A stretch of DNA of 48,896 bases from Thermoplasmatota archaeon (GTDB taxonomy: Archaea > Thermoplasmatota > Thermoplasmata > Thermoplasmatales > Thermoplasmataceae), in the NCBI GenBank assembly GCA_023484805.1, contig JAMDAM010000026.1, positions 1 through 48,896 of the forward strand, read 5' to 3'. The notes beneath the pieces were generated by a model that did not search any database, was not told where the DNA came from, and saw only the letters and a program-made list of their open reading frames with translations. Below, one piece after another: positions 38,492-47,798 of this stretch. The position numbers were made by a program, and so were the translations under genes. Numbering within the stretch: position 1 is the stretch's first letter; each line of letters begins with the position of its first letter.

Positions 38492-40469
38492 CCTGCGGAT
38501 CCTTCGCGCCTGCCACCAAGAAATCAAAACTCTCAAAGGATCGCCTCAGGTATTTCAGGTAGAAATTCCTGTCTATTCCTGTAGATTTTTCAGGCAACTG
38601 CAGAATGCCATGCTTCCTGTCACTAACTATGACCTGTACAGATTCGCCCGGCATTATGTCATCACCGGATGAGGAGAAGAATTTCATCGCGGCACGCTGT
38701 AGGTTGTTCACCCTGTATTCTTCCATGTGCCTGCTCACCCTTGTCTCAATGGCAAAATCATACAGGCTGAATGTTGCCAGCTCCCGTACGTATCTTCGTT
38801 CCAGTGCCTTGAGTTCGCCAGCCATGGACAGTATATCTGCCCTGTTTTTGCAGTTCCTGAATATATCAAGGGCCTCCATCTGGAATTTCCTGGCGAATGC
38901 CGGGAAATCGCTCCTTCGGATCTCAAGCCCGCGTACCTTGAAAGTGCCGTTCTTCCTTCTCCCCAGATAGCGCCCTGGCGATCCTATCCCGTTTTTACCC
39001 TTAAAGAACGCTATCCAGCTGTACTCTCCGTCTATTACTATGTCTATGCGCGTCTTTTCCCTTATCTCCTTCAGGAGCCCCTCGATGTCACCGTTCCCGC
39101 TAAGCCACAGCGAGTCGACTATGCCATGTATGACATGAAAACCATGTTTCTCAGCAAGTTTCATTGCTGTGGAGAATGCCCATCTGCCCATTGCTGTTAT
39201 TGCTTCATGAACCTCTATCCTTCCGAATTTGGCATTCTTGTACCCTGTGTATCCGAACGACGTCAGAAGCATCCACTTCAATGCCGCATCCCTTTTCTGT
39301 ATGTCCGGATTTCCTTCCTTCAGCGACTTGTACATCAGGCGCCTCTCCAATAGCTCTCGGAGCGCAGTTGAAAGGAATCCTGCCTTCTCCATGTCGACGC
39401 GGTAGTCCGAACCTGGAAGCCTGATCCCTCTGTTGGAATCTATTGTTTCCGGGGAAAGGTTATACCTGACTATTATGCTCGGGTACATTGAAGAGAAATC
39501 AATTTCGATGACATCCTCATATATGCCTGGTTCCGGCTGCAGCACAATTCCGCCCTTATCACGGTCAAACAGATCTGTTGCCGGTTTCTCCTTTTCGTGG
39601 TCATCCTTGTGTAGGGGGACAAGTATGCCGCTCCTTATGGCGTGTGAAACTTCCAGCGAGGATACTGCAGTTCCAGGCGTTACCCGTGAAGCCTGCACTA
39701 TTGGCAACGACGACATTCTTGACACCTCATAAAGCCCTGGAAGGCCGCTTTCGGAATATATGAACGAATCGGTGCTTATGCATAACTTTCCCGGCATGCT
39801 TATCTCCGGCGATTTGTGCAGTACTCTTCCGTATGATTCATATGAAGAGCCGTTTCCCACTGTATAAGACGGCAGCCTGTATCCCATGTCCGAAATTCTG
39901 TTCAGTATTTTCTGGAAAACCTGCCTTGCATTGCTGTAAAGAATGATCAAATTGTTGTTTATGGCGTCAGCTGCGTCTCTGAATGATGACCTGGTTGGCG
40001 CCATCTCATTTCCATCTATATTTATGGACGTTATTCCGGAGAAATCAGATCTCCCTCCAATGACCACCGACGGTATTTCCGGATCCGGATCATGCATGGA
40101 TCCTACCCCAAAAAATGATAGTCCCTTCTCGGCCATGAAACGAAGGTGCTGGCTTATTCCGGCGTTATATACGGAAAGTTTTCTTGACAGCCCTATTACT
40201 CCAATTGCCTCAACCACACTGTCTATCTGGGACTGCTTCAGGATTATTTCTATCCCGTGCAACTGCCCGTAAACATTCCTGTGTGTTGTGTAACTGTAGG
40301 ATATGCCCCTGACAACATCGAGTTCACGGGCCAGCATGTCAAGGTCATATTCAGATCCGGAGGCAAATATCCATGGAAAAAAGCTGTATTTCCGCCTTGT
40401 TACCCTTCCATCCTCGTATTCCCACAGCGTTATGATGTCCGTGCCCGTTGCGTTTATAATCTGTCTCAA
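38475..40469 (-). CDS. Divergent family B DNA polymerase (PolB2-like)
   Basis: Motif A IDFSSMYPSIIVRYN, motif B LKWMLLTSFGYTGYKNAKFG, altered motif C HGIVDSLW (39105-39128); no recognisable exonuclease FDIE motif. Confidence 0.88.
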   Translation of the reverse strand: MRQIINATGTDIITLWEYEDGRVTRRKYSFFPWIFASGSEYDLDMLARELDVVRGISYSYTTHRNVYGQLHGIEIILKQSQIDSVVEAIGVIGLSRKLSVYNAGISQHLRFMAEKGLSFFGVGSMHDPDPEIPSVVIGGRSDFSGITSINIDGNEMAPTRSSFRDAADAINNNLIILYSNARQVFQKILNRISDMGYRLPSYTVGNGSSYESYGRVLHKSPEISMPGKLCISTDSFIYSESGLPGLYEVSRMSSLPIVQASRVTPGTAVSSLEVSHAIRSGILVPLHKDDHEKEKPATDLFDRDKGGIVLQPEPGIYEDVIEIDFSSMYPSIIVRYNLSPETIDSNRGIRLPGSDYRVDMEKAGFLSTALRELLERRLMYKSLKEGNPDIQKRDAALKWMLLTSFGYTGYKNAKFGRIEVHEAITAMGRWAFSTAMKLAEKHGFHVIHGIVDSLWLSGNGDIEGLLKEIREKTRIDIVIDGEYSWIAFFKGKNGIGSPGRYLGRRKNGTFKVRGLEIRRSDFPAFARKFQMEALDIFRNCKNRADILSMAGELKALERRYVRELATFSLYDFAIETRVSRHMEEYRVNNLQRAAMKFFSSSGDDIMPGESVQVIVSDRKHGILQLPEKSTGIDRNFYLKYLRRSFESFDFLVAGAKDPQVILPY

Positions 40470-40717
40470 ACCCCTTCATTCCCGTGCCGCTTTTCCATCG
40501 TGTCGATCTTCTTGGCGAGTTCAAGCAATATAGATATGAGAAATCCGGAAAAACTGTCAAGCGTTGATGTTGACACTTCCGGAGAATGAATCTGCCCCAT
40601 GGCAATTATCCTTTCAAAAACCTCAACGTCCTCCCTCCTCATTACGGATTCCATCCTGCGGATCTGGTCCACAAGGCGTTTTGTGTCCTGCCTGGTTGTC
40701 AGTGTTGTTCTTCCCAC
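40466..40717 (-). CDS. Small helical protein of unknown function, translationally coupled to PolB2-like gene
   Basis: 83-aa ORF; 4-nt overlap with the PolB2-like ORF and 19-nt overlap with the upstream gene. Confidence 0.65.
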   Translation of the reverse strand: MGRTTLTTRQDTKRLVDQIRRMESVMRREDVEVFERIIAMGQIHSPEVSTSTLDSFSGFLISILLELAKKIDTMEKRHGNEGV

Positions 40718-41175
40718 GAATACAGGCCTCCCTCAACTTTACTCTCAATGTTCCGCACAGGCGATGAAAACCGCCTGCCCAGGTACTCCATGAAAGGCCC
40801 TGGCTCACCTACAACATAAAAGTATATCATGCAGCCATGGTAATATGATTTTATCTTCAGGATGTCGTATATGCTCTGCAGGATATCTGATTCCCATGAC
40901 GAAATGACCTCAGACCTGATTCCTATGAAATGGGGGGCGTCATCTGTTTCCATGAGCGTTTTCTGCAGCTGGTATGACGTAAGGATTCTCTCCACCAAAA
41001 CGGCTCTCGCAACATTCTCCGGAAACTGCCTAAGGAAATCCACCATGATACCGTCTGATACCATGAGGTGCACTTTCTCATTGGATCCGGACCTGTCCAT
41101 GAAATTGCTGAATTCAGCAAGCCCAATATTGTTGGCAATTACCATCCTTAGGTGTCCCGGCATGATCCGAATCAT
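40699..41175 (-). CDS. Protein of unknown function, first gene of the PolB2-like cassette (possible degenerate RecA-fold)
   Basis: ORF runs to 41274, but a TATA-like TTTTTTAATTTAC (41201-41213) favours the in-frame ATG at 41175 (MIRIMPGHLRMVIANN...). Confidence 0.65.
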   Translation of the reverse strand: MIRIMPGHLRMVIANNIGLAEFSNFMDRSGSNEKVHLMVSDGIMVDFLRQFPENVARAVLVERILTSYQLQKTLMETDDAPHFIGIRSEVISSWESDILQSIYDILKIKSYYHGCMIYFYVVGEPGPFMEYLGRRFSSPVRNIESKVEGGLYSWEEQH

Positions 41176-41200
41176 CAGGTCATAAGTAAAAGCCGTTTTG

Positions 41201-41213
41201 AGTAAATTAAAAA
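41201..41213 (-). promoter_or_regulatory. Predicted TATA box of the PolB2-like operon
   Basis: Reverse-strand TTTTTTAATTTAC, roughly 32 nt from the ATG at 41175. Confidence 0.4.
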
Positions 41214-41297
41214 ATGAGCAAATGAGATGTCTCTCGAATGCAGATCGTATTTCCTGAAAACTGTCGCCAGGCATTCCGGTAGAAAAGTGCAGGGCGG

Positions 41298-43277
41298 CTA
41301 CTGATAGTTGAGGCTCGTTTTTCCGTTATTCTTTAGCTTGTCGTTGAGTTTCACGGCTGCACGGATTATGCCAAGATGGGTGATGGCCTGTGGGAAGTTC
41401 CCGATAAGTTCCTTGGTATCAAAATCCACTTCCTCGGAAAAAAGGCCAAGATGGTTTCCCATTGCCATTATGGTCTCGAATACCTCCTTTGCCTGGCGTG
41501 TCCTGTTCATCAGTATGAGGGCCTCAACGTACCAGAAGGAGAGCAGGAGAAAGGCGTTGTCTCTTCCTCTCAGGCCGTCATCTTCAAGGTATCTGCGGAA
41601 AAGGAAGCTGTTTCCCATGAGGGTCTTTTCTATCATGTCGATTGTTCCCGTTAACTTCCTGTCATTCGGAGGAAGGAAGCCAAGAAGAGGCATCCTGATA
41701 AGCGCAGCATCGGTGTCATTTGATCCGTAATACTGCATGAAGCTGTTCTTTTCCTTGTTGAAGCCGAGCGCTATCACCTCCTTCTTGATGTTGTTCTCTA
41801 TCTTCTCCCACTGGGAGTAGGGAGCCGATAACTCAAGCATTTTCCCCAGTTCCCTTGCCCTGTGGAAAGCCGTCCACGACATCAATTTGGAGTACACATA
41901 GTGCTTCGGCTCTGTTCTGAATTCCCATATGCTGGAGTCCGGCATTTTCCATGTCTCCGTAAGGGTGTCCAGGATGTCTATGACGAAATCCCAGAGATAG
42001 GAGTTGATGAGTCCGCCTATCTTGCCCAGATAATATATGGCGTTTATGATCGACCCGTACTGGTCAACCTGGAGCTGCGAGGAGGCCTTATTCCCTATCC
42101 TGACTGGTCTGGATGACATGAATCCGTCATAGTCTATCTCAACCTCGTCAATGTTTTCGTCATTGTTTATGGAATAAATTGTCCTGACACGCCCCTCCCT
42201 CTGTATCATGTTCATTATATCATAGAGAAATTTTGTAGCTTCCCTCTTGTACCCGATCATGGACAGCGATTCCACGACGTATGCCGTGTCCCGTATCCAC
42301 GCATACCTGTAGTCCCAGTTTCTCTCGCCGCCGATGCATTCCGGCAGGCTTGCGGTTGGTGCTGCCACCATCAAGCCGGTGGGTTCAAAGAAGAGGCTCT
42401 TCAGGGTCAATGCCGACCTGTTCACGCTTCCCCTGAATATCCCGTGGTAGTTGCTCTGGTTGCTCCAGGTCTTCCAGTAATTCTCCGTGTCTTCCAGCCT
42501 GTCATAGGACTTGTAGTCGCTGACGCGGTCGAGATGCTTGATCCCGTAGAGAACTATCATCCATTTTGAGGTCCCCCTTTCCATCCTGAATGTACTGGAA
42601 ACATATGGTCCGGTGCCCTGAAGGAGTGTATCTGTGGCGAGTCCTATGCTGTAGCCGTTTCCCCTGAAAATTACACCGTTCCTGTTCCTGAAGATTTTGG
42701 GAGTGATTGATCCGTAGCTGAAGTTCGGCTTGAAACCGACCTCAACGTCTATATCCGCATACGGGGCTTCAATGGACCTGTGAATCTCCGGGAAATTGAT
42801 TGTCGTATACTCGGATGCCGGAATAAAATCGGTAACCCTGAGGAGTGTCTGCCTGTTCCTCAGAAATTCAGTTATCAGAATGTTGGTGTATTCTTCGTAA
42901 CTCTGTCTCACGACAAGACCGGTCGTATCTGAAGGCTTAATGGAAAAGAATCCGCCCTTTCCCTTGTCCAGTATGGAATCGAAAACGGGAGGTGAATTGA
43001 AGTTTGGAAGGCAGGCCCAGTCAATGGTGCCGTTCATGCTTACCAGCGCGGCCGTCCTGTTGCTTGCAATCATTCCGTGATTTCTTATCCTTGAATATCC
43101 GTCTATTTCCACGTCAGCAATGTTTACAGTTTCGCCTAATGCCATGAATACCTTATGGTGGGGGTCATCCATTATCTGATAATAATCCTTGCTGTGTATC
43201 TGGGTCGGTAAGCAGGTTGCCCATATTGCAGTAGCCTGATCCGTCGTGCATTCAGGCATTTTCCGGACTGTTTTCAC
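41298..43277 (-). CDS. GH15 glucoamylase/trehalase-like glycoside hydrolase (true start probably internal)
   Basis: NRTAALVSMNGTIDWACLPNFNSPPVFDSILD, CIGGERNWDYRYAWIRDTAY, RDNAFLLLSFWYVEAL, GNFPQAITHLGII. Confidence 0.92.
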   Translation of the reverse strand: MKTVRKMPECTTDQATAIWATCLPTQIHSKDYYQIMDDPHHKVFMALGETVNIADVEIDGYSRIRNHGMIASNRTAALVSMNGTIDWACLPNFNSPPVFDSILDKGKGGFFSIKPSDTTGLVVRQSYEEYTNILITEFLRNRQTLLRVTDFIPASEYTTINFPEIHRSIEAPYADIDVEVGFKPNFSYGSITPKIFRNRNGVIFRGNGYSIGLATDTLLQGTGPYVSSTFRMERGTSKWMIVLYGIKHLDRVSDYKSYDRLEDTENYWKTWSNQSNYHGIFRGSVNRSALTLKSLFFEPTGLMVAAPTASLPECIGGERNWDYRYAWIRDTAYVVESLSMIGYKREATKFLYDIMNMIQREGRVRTIYSINNDENIDEVEIDYDGFMSSRPVRIGNKASSQLQVDQYGSIINAIYYLGKIGGLINSYLWDFVIDILDTLTETWKMPDSSIWEFRTEPKHYVYSKLMSWTAFHRARELGKMLELSAPYSQWEKIENNIKKEVIALGFNKEKNSFMQYYGSNDTDAALIRMPLLGFLPPNDRKLTGTIDMIEKTLMGNSFLFRRYLEDDGLRGRDNAFLLLSFWYVEALILMNRTRQAKEVFETIMAMGNHLGLFSEEVDFDTKELIGNFPQAITHLGIIRAAVKLNDKLKNNGKTSLNYQ

Positions 43278-43307
43278 TGCGCTGCAGTTTACCGCCAGGC
43301 AGGCGTT

Positions 43308-43322
43308 CCCTGATAATCAGGG
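43308..43322. repeat. Perfect palindrome CCCTGAT-A-ATCAGGG
   Basis: 7-bp arms in the glyA-GH15 intergenic region. Confidence 0.5.
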
Positions 43323-43349
43323 CTGGAACATGGGCAGGGATTGTAGATG

Positions 43350-44639
43350 TTACTCTGCAATCCTTATGTAACTGTATGGCTTCATCTTTCCAAAGCAGTA
43401 TTTTATTTCTCCGTGCGCTGCCTTCAGTTCGCCGACAGCATTAATGATGCCCTGCGGTGGTTTCTTCCTGATGACAACGTCGGCTATCAGCGCTGCTATC
43501 TCCTTCATTTCTGATTTCCCGAAACCTATCCTCGTGACTTCCTGCGTTCCGATCCTTATTCCGCTTGGGTCCTGCGATTTCTTGTTGTCGTCCCATGGGA
43601 GAAGGTTCTTGTTTGCTATGATATGCGCATTTTCCATTGCCTCTGCAGCGAACTTCCCTCCACCATAGTTCCTCACATCCATGACCAGGGTGTGGGATTC
43701 TGTGAATCCATTGTTTTCACCAAGAACCTTGAAGCCGGCCGAGCTCAGCTCCTCTGCGAGGGCCTTTGCATTTGATATTATCTGGTCGGCATAGGCTTTC
43801 CCGAATTCGAGTTCCTCGGCAAGGGTGACCCCCAGGGCTGCCATGCTGTTGAGATGGTGGTTGCTTATGGTGCCCGGGAAGATTGCCCTCTGCAAGCCCT
43901 TCCATGTTTCCTCATCCGTCTTCCCGAGCATGATTCCATGCTGTGGTCCCGGCAGTGTTTTGTGCGTGCTTCCCGTAATTATGTCCGCTCCTTCCCTCAA
44001 GGGATCCTGGAATCTACCTCCAGCTATGAGGCCAAGCACATGCGCGCCGTCATACCATACCTTGCATCCGACCTCCCTGAAAGCGTCATTCAACTGCTTT
44101 ATGGGTGTGGGAAAAAGAAATACGGATTGGCCAAACAGGCATACCTTTGGTTTTTCGGCCTGGATGAACTTGATTGTCTTGTCTACATCTATGTTCATGT
44201 TATCCACATCGAACGGGTAGTTGACTACGTTCACGCCACGCAGGCCCATGGCTCCGAACTTTGCAGCACTTATATGTCCGCCCCCGGAAAGAGGCGGGGC
44301 AGCAACCTTGTCTCCCGGCTTTGCCAGTGCATAAATAGCTGCGGTGTTGGCGCCCGTCCCGGACACCGGCCTTGGATCGGCCTGATCCGCTCTGAACAGG
44401 CGCTTCGCAAGATCTATGGTGAGGTCTTCGACCTGATCCACAAAGAAGTTCCCCTGGTAATAACGATGGTGCGGCAATCCTTCCGCATACCTGAACCCGA
44501 AATCCGTCAGCAGCATTTCCATGGCCAGTGGACTCATGATGTTTTCAGACGCTATCAGGGGTATGCTCTCCTCAAAGAATTTATTATGATCCATCGCCAG
44601 TTGCCTTATCTTTAAAGCATCATCTATGTTTTTTTCCAT
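43350..44639 (-). CDS. glyA: Serine hydroxymethyltransferase
   Basis: SGTGANTAAIYALAKPGDKVAAPPLSGGGHIS, GADIITGSTHKTLPGPQHGIMLG. Confidence 0.95.
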   Translation of the reverse strand: MEKNIDDALKIRQLAMDHNKFFEESIPLIASENIMSPLAMEMLLTDFGFRYAEGLPHHRYYQGNFFVDQVEDLTIDLAKRLFRADQADPRPVSGTGANTAAIYALAKPGDKVAAPPLSGGGHISAAKFGAMGLRGVNVVNYPFDVDNMNIDVDKTIKFIQAEKPKVCLFGQSVFLFPTPIKQLNDAFREVGCKVWYDGAHVLGLIAGGRFQDPLREGADIITGSTHKTLPGPQHGIMLGKTDEETWKGLQRAIFPGTISNHHLNSMAALGVTLAEELEFGKAYADQIISNAKALAEELSSAGFKVLGENNGFTESHTLVMDVRNYGGGKFAAEAMENAHIIANKNLLPWDDNKKSQDPSGIRIGTQEVTRIGFGKSEMKEIAALIADVVIRKKPPQGIINAVGELKAAHGEIKYCFGKMKPYSYIRIAE

Positions 44640-44764
44640 TTTATTATATCTCCTGTCAATATATTTAGCTTATCACACACATATGAACACCAGTTCTACC
44701 ATAACAAGTTAGGCTCCCTTCTTACATATAAGTAAAACATTAACACATATAGGTGCTGGTAGCA

Positions 44765-45298
44765 ATGTCTGATCTTGTCGAGGTCCTCATAATCGATCAC
44801 CTCACCATAAAGCATGCAGGGGAAATCTTCAATCCTGATCTGGAAATAGGGGATTTCATGAACTTTCACAGTTATCTGAAGGAGTGCCATATGGAGATTG
44901 AGGAGAAGATTCTCTTCCCTGCCCTCAAGAAGGGCAGATGGGGAGACGAGAGGTGGTTTTTCACGAAGATAGACCAGCTGATAAGTGATCACAGGCTGAT
45001 TGATTCTATGGTGCAGAACATAGTAAACTGGTACAGGTCCGGGGAGATGGGGATGGTCATTGAACACCTGCCTCTCTACTTCAATATCCTTGTGGATCAC
45101 AATAACAGCGAGGAATCGTATATTTTCGGCAGATGGAAAATGATATCCGACGATGAACGATTCTCCGCCATGAATGAGGCCAGGGGAGTGATAAAGAATT
45201 TTGGCCTGAAAAGGTACCTTGGCATAACCGGACTCTCTGAAGGCGCTTTCATGTACATGTTTGGCCCTGAGCCAGCAATTGAGAAGCAGGTCGCGTAA
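44765..45298 (+). CDS. Hemerythrin HHE domain protein
   Basis: VLIIDHLTIKHAGEIF, HMEIEEKILFP, LISDHRLIDSM, DHNNSEESYIF histidine/acidic ligand pattern. Confidence 0.83.
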   Translation: MSDLVEVLIIDHLTIKHAGEIFNPDLEIGDFMNFHSYLKECHMEIEEKILFPALKKGRWGDERWFFTKIDQLISDHRLIDSMVQNIVNWYRSGEMGMVIEHLPLYFNILVDHNNSEESYIFGRWKMISDDERFSAMNEARGVIKNFGLKRYLGITGLSEGAFMYMFGPEPAIEKQVA

Positions 45299-45370
45299 CC
45301 GCACAGTTCCGTTCTCGCTGGCATACATCACGTGGCATTGCATTCCTCGCTTCGTATGATCCTGCTTTTT

Positions 45371-45380
45371 GCTTAAATAC
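45371..45380 (+). promoter_or_regulatory. TATA box for the OYE-like gene
   Basis: GCTTAAATAC centred about 24 nt before the ATG at 45400. Confidence 0.45.
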
Positions 45381-45399
45381 GAGAAAAAAATAAACCATC

Positions 45400-47064
45400 A
45401 TGGATGTCACTGATCCAGGATACATTGGAAGGGTAAGGATAAAGAACCGCATAGTTATGGCGCCGATGATATCAAATCTGGCGCAGGCTAGCGGATATAC
45501 CAGTGAAGAGCACATTGCATATCTTGAAGAGAGGGCAAAGGGCGGAACCGGCCTCATAATCACGGAATACACTTATGTGAACAGCATTAACAGCAGAGGG
45601 TCCAGGAACCAGCTCGGAGCCTTTTCCATGAACATGTCACCGAAACTGAAGAGGATCACTGACCGGGTACACATGCATGACGCCCGGATTTTCATGCAGC
45701 TGGTACACGCCGGCGGAAAGGCAAACGCACAGATTAATGATGTGCAAAACTTTGCCCCATCAGCGGCCGAATACAACGGACAGGTGGCACGTGAGATGAC
45801 CGTTGCTGAAATAGATTCCGTCACGGAAGACTTTGTCAGGGCCGCAAAGGTTGCGGAGCGTTCCGGCTTTGATGGAATAGAGATACACGGAGCGCATGGA
45901 TACCTCGTTGAAGAATTTATATCACCGGCTCTCAACACGAGGAGCGACAATTATGGTGGTACCTTCGAGAAACGGATGCTCTTTCCGCAGAACATCATAG
46001 ATGCCATAAGGTCTGAGACCGATATCGCAGTTGGAATCAGGCTGAGCCTGCTGGAGTATGACAAAGACGGCTATCCGCCAGAATATGGATTAAGGGTGGC
46101 AGAGTCCCTGAAGAACTTGGACTACGTGCACTTCTCAGCTGGGAGGAATGCACCCCCGGGATCATCGGCATCGTTCTATAGCGAACACGTCCATATTGCG
46201 AATATGCTTCCCAGGAAGCCCAAGATCACAACAATTGTCGTCGGGTCGATCACAAACAGGAACGACATTGACAGGGTGCTGGAGAAGTCGGATTTCGTAT
46301 CTGTGGGAAGAGGGCATCTGGCGGACCCGTATTTTGCGAAAAAGGTCATTGAGCAAAGGCTTCCCATGAGGCCCTGCATAAGATGCAACCAGAACTGCAG
46401 GGACCTGAACTATGGAGAGGTTAGATGTGCAGTGAACCCGGATCTTGGCTATGAATTGATCACGGGAAGGCATCCTGCAGCCATGAAGGGCGAAGTTACA
46501 ATAGTTGGTGGGGGAATAAAGGGAATCGAGGCTGCACTTCTGGCTGCAAGAAGCGGGCTGACTGTATCTCTGTATGAAAAGGGAGAAAGAATCGGCGGAC
46601 AGCTGCTTGAGATTACCGATCCATACAAGAAAAGAGACTTTGAAGCGCTGCTGAGCTATTATGAATCTGCGCTCATAAAGTCCGGAGTAACGGTAAACCT
46701 AGATTCCAATTACAGGGAAAATGGGATATACTGTCTGCCAGATGTCAGGTATGACCGGGTGGACTTTCATGACGGAATTTCCATAGACTCCAACGTATAC
46801 CAGTATCAGGACTACGCACTGGAGTTTGCCGACAGGGGGCATGTGGTAATGAGCCTGAGGAGCCTTCACGGGCTGGACAGGGGCCGGTCAGAGGGTTTCG
46901 CTGCACTTGCGAGGAAGAAGGGAATAGAGTTTGTTTCCAACGAGGGTAGGACCTTTGATCTTTCCCTGATCGAGAAAGATCAATATGACATCAGGAAAGC
47001 AATAATATCTGGAAGGGAGAAAATAAGGGAATATATTATGCTGGCCGGAAATGAATTCCTCTAA
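45400..47064 (+). CDS. NADH:flavin oxidoreductase / 2,4-dienoyl-CoA reductase-like (OYE family, Fe-S) with shortened C-terminal pyridine-nucleotide domain
   Basis: RIVMAPMISNLA, HGAHGYLVEEFISPALNTRSDNYGG, CIRCNQNCRDLNYGEVRCAVNP, VTIVGGGIKGIEAALLAARSG. Confidence 0.92.
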   Translation: MDVTDPGYIGRVRIKNRIVMAPMISNLAQASGYTSEEHIAYLEERAKGGTGLIITEYTYVNSINSRGSRNQLGAFSMNMSPKLKRITDRVHMHDARIFMQLVHAGGKANAQINDVQNFAPSAAEYNGQVAREMTVAEIDSVTEDFVRAAKVAERSGFDGIEIHGAHGYLVEEFISPALNTRSDNYGGTFEKRMLFPQNIIDAIRSETDIAVGIRLSLLEYDKDGYPPEYGLRVAESLKNLDYVHFSAGRNAPPGSSASFYSEHVHIANMLPRKPKITTIVVGSITNRNDIDRVLEKSDFVSVGRGHLADPYFAKKVIEQRLPMRPCIRCNQNCRDLNYGEVRCAVNPDLGYELITGRHPAAMKGEVTIVGGGIKGIEAALLAARSGLTVSLYEKGERIGGQLLEITDPYKKRDFEALLSYYESALIKSGVTVNLDSNYRENGIYCLPDVRYDRVDFHDGISIDSNVYQYQDYALEFADRGHVVMSLRSLHGLDRGRSEGFAALARKKGIEFVSNEGRTFDLSLIEKDQYDIRKAIISGREKIREYIMLAGNEFL

Positions 47065-47798
47065 TTTTCGAACTTCCTGAGTTTTCTCTCCCTTCTTTCC
47101 TTTACCTCTTCCACTTCGGTTTTCTCTTCCTCAGTGAGATCGATATGTTCCTCCGGAGCCTTGGCAACAAACTCTGGAGGGATCTCCTTGACCAGGAATA
47201 TGTCGCTGGTTGCCCTGTAAACAGGCCTGCCTGAAGAGATTAACTGCACGGTATCAACCTCCAGTACGGCCGGGTTGTCTACATGGAACAACCCTGAAAC
47301 ATAGGCCTGCCTGTACGTCTTGGACAGGTGTATCCAGGTTTTGTCAGAGGGTGTGATACCAGTTTCCTTGATGAAGTCATACTCCTCCTCTGTTGTCTGG
47401 TAATAAAGTTTATCTGGCACGCCATCGGTGGGCAGGTCATCCATCTCCACAGGTATTGTGTGTCCATATGTTGCCCGTATCTCATGCTGGCTGTTTATTG
47501 CATACCTCTCCTTGACATCCGTCTTTATCATTGCTTCCAGGTGATAGGGAGTTAGCCATGAGAAGTTCTTCTTTTCAGCCCTTATTGCAGGAACCAGGGA
47601 GTATACCTTTATCCACCCGTGCTCATTCAGCCTTATTCCGTAATTTTCAGGAAAATGCCTCAGCATTCCGGCGAGGATCCTGCTCAGTCCCTCGATTTCG
47701 AGCTCATTCATCAGCCTCTTTCCAACTACTCCACACACAGGGCATTTCTCGCCGCGGTATGGACCATGTTCCTGGCATTTCATAAGATCCTGTTTCAT
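47061..47798 (-). CDS. kptA: RNA 2'-phosphotransferase KptA/Tpt1 with N-terminal Zn ribbon
   Basis: LSRILAGMLRHFPENYGIRLNEHGWIKV, RATYGHTIPV, WIHLSKTYRQAYVSGLFH; N-terminal CQEHGPYRGEKCPVCG. Confidence 0.92.
   Translation of the reverse strand: MKQDLMKCQEHGPYRGEKCPVCGVVGKRLMNELEIEGLSRILAGMLRHFPENYGIRLNEHGWIKVYSLVPAIRAEKKNFSWLTPYHLEAMIKTDVKERYAINSQHEIRATYGHTIPVEMDDLPTDGVPDKLYYQTTEEEYDFIKETGITPSDKTWIHLSKTYRQAYVSGLFHVDNPAVLEVDTVQLISSGRPVYRATSDIFLVKEIPPEFVAKAPEEHIDLTEEEKTEVEEVKERRERKLRKFEN

Noticed and set aside
43854-44615. 253-aa forward ORF
   Set aside because: Antisense to glyA, whose protein is unambiguous.
44696-45343. 215-aa reverse ORF
   Set aside because: Antisense to the hemerythrin-domain gene; no family resemblance.
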